From Pyrrhosoma nymphula (taxonomy: Eukaryota; Arthropoda; Insecta; Odonata; Coenagrionidae): a stretch of 64,000 nt of DNA. Below are positions 57,901 to 64,000 of this stretch, one piece after another. Under the pieces are notes generated by a model that did not search any database, had not been told where the DNA came from, and worked only from the letters and a program-made list of their open reading frames with translations. Every line of letters starts with the position of its first letter. Positions within the stretch are counted from its first letter, which is position 1. The stretch lies in contig OY754339.1 in NCBI GenBank assembly GCA_963573305.1, forward strand, positions 5,627,941 through 5,691,940, written 5' to 3'. The position numbers and the translations under genes are program-made.

Positions 57901-58416
57901 TCGACAATCACGCCCTTTTCATTATATAATTGCTTTGCCTAGTTATCACCTCAATTATATACATAATTAAACACTTCATTATTTTTTCATTTAGTCCTGA
58001 CTGGCTGCAATATTTTCACAAGACAAGTGACGAGGATATCTTGTTGAGGTCCTACTCACATTAAAATATGATTCAGGTAAGTACATCTTGAATGACATCA
58101 CAATTGAAGTGCAAGAGGATGAGCTGGGAACTGTTTATAATTGATGAATAAAGTAATGTACCTTAACTGATTTATGGAACAATAATATTATAAGGAATAA
58201 GGGTAACGGCATTTCGACAATCACGCCCTTTTCATTATATAATTGCTTTGCCTAGTTATCACCTCAATTATATACATAATTAAACACTTTATTATTTTTT
58301 CATTTAGTCCTGACTGGCTGCAATATTTTCACAAGAAAAGTGACGAGGATATCTTGTTGAGGTCCTACTCACATTAAAATATGATTCAGGTAAGTACATC
58401 TTGAATGACATCACAA
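45902..58416 (+). repeat. Tandem array: 40 copies of a 313-bp exon-like unit
   Basis: The anchor TCCTGACTGGCTGCAATATT recurs from 46101 to 58308. The distance, 12207 bp, is exactly 39 x 313, so there are 40 copies with no net indel between anchors. The first copy has a one-base deletion near 45922 and a few private differences. The array ends abruptly at CATCACAA|TGAAATATAT. Each unit contains a T-rich acceptor (ATTATTTTTTCATTTAG), an 82-nt block, a perfect donor CAG|GTAAGTAC, then AATAAA about 75 nt after the donor. Variable sites are few: CACACCTTTTT/CACGCCCTTTT, AGAAAAG/AGACAAG and CACTTTATT/CACTTCATT. Unit homogeneity implies recent amplification or strong concerted evolution. No unit encodes an uninterrupted long frame. 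Confidence 0.97.
46101..46182 (+). other. Exon-like block of the array unit (first of 40 copies)
   Basis: An 82-nt block bounded by a pyrimidine-rich ...TTTTTTCATTTAG and by CAG|GTAAGTAC, which is fully complementary to the U1 snRNA 5' end. Entered in phase 2, it reads PDWLQYF, HK(K or T)SDED, ILLRSYSH and then TAA, 22 codons. The other two frames stop at once or after 16 codons. The Lys/Thr difference is the AGAAAAG/AGACAAG variant. An AATAAA follows at about 46255. The same block recurs every 313 bp. I do not recognise the peptide. It could be a duplicated last exon, or a satellite that happens to contain strong splice signals. Confidence 0.6.
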
Positions 58417-58811
58417 TGAAATATATTTTCATTTGAATACTTACCCTATGCAAGAAATTTTTTGATTCCATTGAATACGAGATCAATAAACGAGAAAATA
58501 CAACTACTGCGTAAATATCCACTGCAGAAAATTGGAAGCAGTTTTTTAATACCCAAGGTTTGGCATCTATCCAAATTGATATGGCTTATAGGGCTGTCAC
58601 TAAATTTGTGACGGTGTTTTATCAAGCACATATGAAGCTTAGATGCTTAAGTTGAAGCAAGAACAAATAGGATTTCCCAATTGAAAAGGTTCCTAGCACA
58701 GGCAAGATGATCAAATATTAGCCCAAGTAATGATTTCATGATTACAAAATGCCGCATGATGTCTGAAGACAGGACTGAATTTATGGTTTTGATCAATCTG
58801 GAAAAATCAAA
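58417..58811. other. Right flank of the array
   Basis: No gene recognised. The junction with the array is sharp after the last unit's CATCACAA. Confidence 0.5.
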
Positions 58812-59162
58812 GAGAGATTCCAATCGTAAATGAAAAGGAAAACTTTGTTATATTCCACCAATTTAATCTCAGGTACAACTAGTTTCGACGCAGCGGCGTC
58901 ATCTTCAGGTACAAAGAGTAAAAGCAAAGAGAAAGCAACCTTTGGGGGGGGGGGGGGGGGGAGGGGGACGCCAACGCCTACCCTGGATGGTATATAAAGA
59001 TCATATTTTTGCTTTTACTCTTTGTACCTGAAGATGACGCTGCTGCGTCGAAACTAGTTGTACCTTAGAATAAATTGGTGGAATATAACAAAGTTTTCCT
59101 TTTCATTTACGATAAAATGAACTTCCACAAGGTTGAGCCTGAGACGATGGAGAGATTCCAAT
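58812..59162. mobile_element. Hairpin (fold-back) element, copy 2, with direct flanking repeats
   Basis: GAGAGATTCCAAT flanks both sides (58812-58824 and 59150-59162); comparison with copy 1 puts the true duplication at about 10 nt. The arms are the same as in copy 1 (12871-13070), and the right-hand tail GAACTTCCACAAGGTTGAGC is shared. Here the loop is longer: a further inverted repeat (AAAGAGTAAAAGC / GCTTTTACTCTTT) encloses a G18 homopolymer at about 58937-58954. The core CTGAAGATGACGC...GCGTCGAAAC is present in both arms in opposite orientation. Confidence 0.8.
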
Positions 59163-61460
59163 ATTATATCAAAGTCAAGGATATTTGCCTGATTTGTTGA
59201 AGAAGGTAACAATATCAAGTTTTCCCAGCTTTCAATGATCTCAAGGCGAGTAGCCACCCTGGCTCATTTTTCATGCTGAAACTGACGTAGATTCAGTTAA
59301 AATTAGCTGAGGTGAAATACAAATATAAACTAAATCATGTCAAAAACATTCTTTTCACATTATGGTACAAAATATAATTTTATTCCCATGTTTTCACAAG
59401 GCCCAACAACTGAACTTATGATGCAAAAGCCCAAATCATATTACAGAAGGGATTTTCTAAAAAAAATCCACTCATTATACATATGTACCTACATCTCAGG
59501 TACATCAGAGGTCTACTATTTTGGATTCCAAACATGCAATGCCTGAGCATAAGGAACATAAAAAAATATCAATATAAATGCAGCATTCCTTTCAGAAGAG
59601 ATACATATGTATCAGTTTTCAATGATTACTCCTCAATCACCTAGTTATGAATATCCCACATCATTAAGTGCCATTCAGGCCTCCAACAACCACCCCAATG
59701 TATAAAATTGAGTGTGTTGCACCTGATGAGCAAGGCTTGAGAGGGTTTAACATTTGCTTTCCTTAAAATGGAGTTATCTCCAATCTTGGAAGCACAAAAA
59801 AACATAGGGATTTCACTTCCTTTCTTCAGTCTCATGATCTCTTCTTCCGTGACCCTTTAGGTACAAAGAAAATTTAAAGGACAAGGTCATTAAGAAAATA
59901 AAAAAATGACAAAAAAATCATCTCAACTACAACAAAACAGCAGTAAAATAAGAATGTTCAGTAAAGCTCCAAATCTTAGTGAGCGAATTTATCTTACTTA
60001 AATTGAGAAAATCACTGAAATAATACCAAAATATGTCCTCTAAACATTATGAGTAATATGTCTGTTAATTCTTTTGTAGTTTTCCCTTAGAATAACGGTG
60101 TAAAAAAGATGTTGATAGTGAGGTAAAATAAAAATTATTACTGATGAAGGAACAAGCTACATGACAATGACAAACATATAATGATCCTGATAACAGAATA
60201 TTCAGCCTTGAGAAACTGGATATGCATGACTAAAAGTATAAAAATATCCCAGCAAAGTCATGAAACATGGAAGAAATCTGGGTCATCCTCTTGTGAGTTG
60301 GTATAAAACGTTCCACATTTAGTTGACAGTATGGGCTCTTACGGAGATTCGATTCCCATGTAAATTTCCATAAGGCCGGAGATGCGACATTGCCAATGAC
60401 AGCAGGAAAATTAATGTGACGCTATGCAATATAAAAAGATATATTCTGAAGCAAAAAAAGATGCTACATTTTGTGGTGGCAATAATTAATCGATTTAATT
60501 AAAAATAAATGTTATAACAAATATTTCCTTGAATTTCCATTAGTAATGGAGCACTTCTGATATCATCTTCCTCAACCAGTAGCAGACAAACGGTTCACAG
60601 TACATATTAAGTTAAAACTTATAAAAAATGTTTTTTAATGTTTACCTCCATAATTATTAACTTTAAAATGTTTTTAACTGAGTTTCAACGTTGTTATATT
60701 CATTTCAATAGCTTTAGGACCAATATTTTTGAATTTTGCAAGGTAAAAAGTGGTCGCCTTTTAACTTTCGTATCTCACGATATAGATCCATATATGATGC
60801 GTATGAAATTTACATATAACTTTGTTTGTTTTTGGTGAAAGAATCGTACCTCTATCTCAATTATATAGGGAGTTATGAATTTTTGATGTCGCTAAATATT
60901 TTCTACGCACCATCATTCTGCCGCTCGCTCTGTCATGCCAGCTAGCCTATCGTGTGGAAGGGAGATTCTCGGTCGGAGAATGAGCTTGATACTTTAATTA
61001 CTCTTTGTCTCTTTGCTAACAAAGATATCATTTTTTGTGTGACACTTAGCAAAGTCAGTCGTAATATATTTAATTAGAAATATGTATATATTAGTTTCAA
61101 GAACTTGACTGACAAAAATACATAAAAACAAGCATTCACCAAGAATTTTTGACAGCCGAGAAATAAGAGGCAAGCGCCTTTTGGCTGAAAATATGAATGA
61201 ATTCGTACGAGGGATATTCTTATCCAGTGCATGGCCTTTGACTGAGTGTATATTGGGTATTTCTAGAAGTTCCGTGGAGAAGGTGCCCTAAAACATCTGC
61301 ATGAGAAGCGACCCTTCGGTGTAAGGGACCGGGGAAAGAAAGGGCGAAGGCGTTAAGTTTCTCATCAGATTCCTGTGCGTGAACAAGTGATGTGTAGGGT
61401 AGTTCAACAGTGCTGTGGAGTATCTTCCAGATCAATTTGTTTCCAACAGTGCGCTATCGC
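59163..61460. other. Unassigned sequence
   Basis: No gene recognised. Position 60314-60347 carries one half of a distant inverted repeat whose partner is at 63451-63484. Confidence 0.4.
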
Positions 61461-61461
61461 C

Positions 61462-61901
61462 ATGTCCGAAACTAAGAGGAGGAGGAAAGGGGAGAGGTTG
61501 AGAAGCCGTGAAAGAGAGATGGTGTTTATAACGTGTTCAAATAATTCAACCAATCGCTCAATGTCACTGAAGCCTGCAAAGAAACTTCGAAAGCCACTGG
61601 GTGCTCACAGTCTACAATCTACAGGGTAAGAAAGGAAGCATCCCACGGTGCATTGGTTACTCCTTCGAAAATGAAAAAAATTGAACAATCGTATAAGAAA
61701 GGGAAATCAGTGATGTATGATGATTTCGTAAGATCAGGAGTTCGAAGGAAAGTTCATGAATCATTCATGAAAAATATTCCTCCGGTTCTAAAAACCATTC
61801 TAAACTCCATAAATATACAAAAAGATCTTCCAAATTTCAAGAGGACCACGTTATCCTGTCTTCTTGTTGAAATAGGCTTCGGATCAATGTTGGACAGACT
61901 A
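61462..61901 (+). pseudogene. Transposase-like remnant with N-terminal HTH-type regions
   Basis: The plus strand from 61462 reads MSETKRRRKGERLRSREREM, then after a stop and frame change TPSKMKKIEQSYKKGK, DDFVRSGVRRKVHESFMKN and LPNFKRTTLSCLLVEIGF. The order KRRRKGE-LRSRERE...TPSK+K...DDFV..G+RR.+HEF.....LP.FKRTTL..LL matches, from memory, N-terminal DNA-binding regions of widespread arthropod Tc1/IS630-like (DDE_3) proteins. The catalytic part is not visible downstream. Confidence 0.45.
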
Positions 61902-62232
61902 TAAAAATGGCTTGGCATGATAAAGAAACAAAAATACCTAATAATAACGTTTGTTGGTAAATCACTGAATCGAAAGCCTTTTACAATTGGTTATAGGTAA
62001 TTCAGCAAACCCGAAAATGTTTCATGCTGGAATCATTTTCAAGAATGGAATTTTGGAGGTGGGTAGTGGGATATTTTGGCAATTCTTTGTTCGTTTGGAT
62101 CGCTTGGCGTCTTATCCTACTTCCAAGAGTTATGACAACCTCAAATGCTTGGAAGGGAGGTTTGGGTCTGGGGTAGCCAAAGGAGATTTAAGTTGCTGCC
62201 GCAGGTCACCCGCAGCGTCTATTACCCCGTAA

Positions 62233-62430
62233 TCAAATTAAACTGTAGTAGTTGTAGTGTCCACTAATATTTAATGTACAATAATACACAACACGTGTTT
62301 CAACGCTTAGGGCATCATCATCAGATATGATGACATTCATGATGATGACGCCCTAAGCATTGAAACACCTGTTGTGTATTATCGTACATTAAATATTAGT
62401 GGACAGTACTACTAATGCAGTTTAATTCAT
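62233..62430. repeat. 200-bp imperfect palindrome
   Basis: Left arm about 62237-62323 (AAATTAAACTGTAGTAG..., GTCCACTAATATTTAATGTA, CACAACACGTGTTTCAACGC) and right arm about 62341-62428 are reverse complements with scattered differences. The loop near 62324-62340 is short. Read outward, each arm has C(T/A)GATGA followed by a short stem-loop and TTGAAAC. This parallels the CTGAAGAT...GAAAC layout of the hairpin elements at 12871 and 58825. Confidence 0.75.
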
Positions 62431-64000
62431 TTGCTGAAATGCTGTTCCACCACATAACGCCAGATACGGTCGAATCCATTCCCTTCATCCCCGCCTCAGG
62501 CTCTGAAAGATGAAAGAGAGTTTAGCCTAAGGCAAGATACGTAAAAGGACCTTGGGGTCAGGCCCAGGTACTCGTGGGACAATGAACGGAGGCGGGGCTC
62601 AAGATGCTTATGGGGGATGCAAGCAGAAGGGGAAGGAGGAGGGAGAGACGACGCACAGTGATCCAGTCTTGATAAACCATCAAGGGTGATTCGTACATAG
62701 CAGCCGTGGCAAGGGAACGGGAGGTGTACAGGGTGTGGTGTATTTTATCATCACATTGAAATTTATGATAATAAGAAAAGAGGAAAAAAGATTTACTCCA
62801 ATGAGAAGTTAGAAATAGGTAACGCTACGAAATATGGTAAACAAGCCACAAAAAGAGATAATTATTTTTTATTTCCCTTACTCAAGGGCCCAGGAAGCAC
62901 TGGCCCTTAAAGTCCCCCACCGTGACCCCTTCCCACCATTCAGTGCCTCAAGCAAAAAGGGGAGAGTCGACACCCCTGGCGACCTTTGACGTAAGTTTTT
63001 CTCACCCACGAATCTCTTGTGGCATTATCGGAAATTTTTCCTTCTTCAGGCATGGCAATGCCCCTCATTTCCTCAGCATTCTCGAAACAATCGATCCATA
63101 ACCTTCATATTTACGTAAACATCTATACTTTGGAAACCCATAGAATTATTAATGCTGTAAATTGTCGACACTCGCGGAGAATGAAATTTTCATGAAGATT
63201 TAAGAATGAAAACATTTCCATTAAATTATTCAGTAACTTACGTTCAAAAATATGGGATTTTGAGAACATAATGTTTATTTCATATTCCAGTAATTCATGT
63301 AACATTAACATCGTAAAATGTCATCCCCATGAGTCTTATTATGTGCTAAATTAAACACTTCTTTGAAACTAAATAATTTTGGTGAGGAGCTATAAGTGGT
63401 TGCCTATGTTGTCAGGATGCCGCCCACGGAGCGGAAGCTTGGCAACAGCATTCTCCATAAGCCCCATACTGTCAACTAAATGTGTAACGTGCTATAGCTG
63501 ATTTTTTAGTACACTGACTCATTAAATTAGTGGATAACTAAACAGCAAAAGTGCTTGTCACTAAAAAGCTTCAAATTAAAAACCAATTAGGTACCTACCT
63601 AAACTTAACAGTTCTTGTACATCCAGTCTACCCAGGAAAAGAAAAGAGATACCTATATATTTTAAAAATATTCATTGCACAGCAACTACAGACAATTTAA
63701 TATGAATAGTTAGAAACACATTAACACCTTAACATAAATAAAATGGTAAAGTATCCAATAAGAAAAGAATTCCATCACAAGGCAGGTGAAATTTAGGCCA
63801 TGTCCAAAATGGCAAGTATGCACCTTTGAAGGTCACTTCGATGATGTCAACAATGGTGTTGACAAGGCTCTTGGAAAGCGGACTTTCAAAGGCCCATGTT
63901 TTGGATAGATATGGCTTTAATAATATTTCATTTGGATGAAACTTTAAGCAACATCAACAATATGAAAATTAGGAAAGACAATGACAGCTGTCACTAGGCA
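62431..64000. other. Right edge, no gene recognised
   Basis: AT-rich to mixed sequence without a supported gene; only the partner repeat at 63451-63484 was noted. Confidence 0.4.

Larger units (their letters stand above)
60314..63484. repeat. Distant inverted repeat pair (about 34 bp, 3.1 kb apart)
   Basis: CACATTTAGTTGACAGTATG-GG-CT-TA-GGAGA at 60314-60347 matches the reverse complement of 63451-63484 with a few mismatches. Between them lies a decayed transposase-like frame (61462-61901). The pair may be the ends of an old DNA element, or two unrelated copies of one short repeat. No target duplication was found. Confidence 0.4.

Noticed and set aside
45902..58416. Array as a CRISPR, rDNA or tandem protein-coding repeat
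   Set aside because: Units are contiguous 313-mers without spacers, have no rRNA similarity, and all three plus-strand frames contain stops in each unit, so no long repeat protein is encoded.
45902..58416. Array as pure assembly artefact
   Set aside because: Linked variants distinguish the copies non-randomly and the first and last copies differ from the middle, which argues for a real array. The exact copy number still depends on the assembly.

Overview
This is a eukaryotic, AT-rich, intron-rich nuclear window. It is most likely from an arthropod, and probably an insect. The grounds are one gene split into many short exons by long introns, canonical GT/AG splice sites, and a mix of transposons (hAT, pogo/Tigger, Penelope-like, non-LTR fragments, fold-back hairpins) typical of large arthropod genomes. 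The species cannot be named from the sequence. I saw no rRNA, tRNA or CRISPR.

The only host gene I can support is a plus-strand peptide O-xylosyltransferase (Drosophila oxt orthologue), the Golgi enzyme that starts chondroitin/heparan sulfate chains. Fifteen coding exons from 8608 to 41100 join in frame to about 940 codons plus a stop. The order is a short conserved N-terminal Cys region, a WSC domain, the GT14 catalytic domain and the C-terminal xylosyltransferase domain. The signal-anchor 5' exon(s) were not found in 1-8607. One intron uses a GC donor, which the reading frame requires.

Most oxt introns are filled with mobile DNA. 12859-13082 holds a hairpin element with a 12-bp target duplication. 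16515-17615 is a fold-back element split by a hAT MITE. 18666-20379 is a TA-flanked terminal-inverted-repeat element. 22515-27173 is a decayed pogo/Tigger element carrying a nested hAT element (23420-26547) that keeps a 506-codon transposase frame. About 28685-29502 is a non-LTR fragment and about 30690-32570 a Penelope-like element with GIY-YIG remnants. 34353-35818 is a deleted relative of the nested hAT. 36671-40356 is a hAT-flanked composite holding a broken Tigger gene. Upstream of the gene, 5552-8198 is a pogo/Jerky-like element interrupted by a fold-back insertion; the empty site is preserved in a related fragment at 41382-42067.

Downstream, 45902-58416 is a very regular tandem array: 40 copies of a 313-bp unit, with a spacing from first to last copy of exactly 39 x 313. 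Each unit looks like a gene-terminal exon. It has a pyrimidine-rich acceptor, an 82-nt exon with a 22-codon open frame ending in TAA, a perfect CAG|GTAAGT donor and an AATAAA further on. Sequence variants show dimer-type higher-order structure. This array is the most unusual object in the window. The last 5.6 kb hold a second copy of the hairpin element, a 200-bp palindrome, a decayed transposase-like frame and distant inverted repeats.
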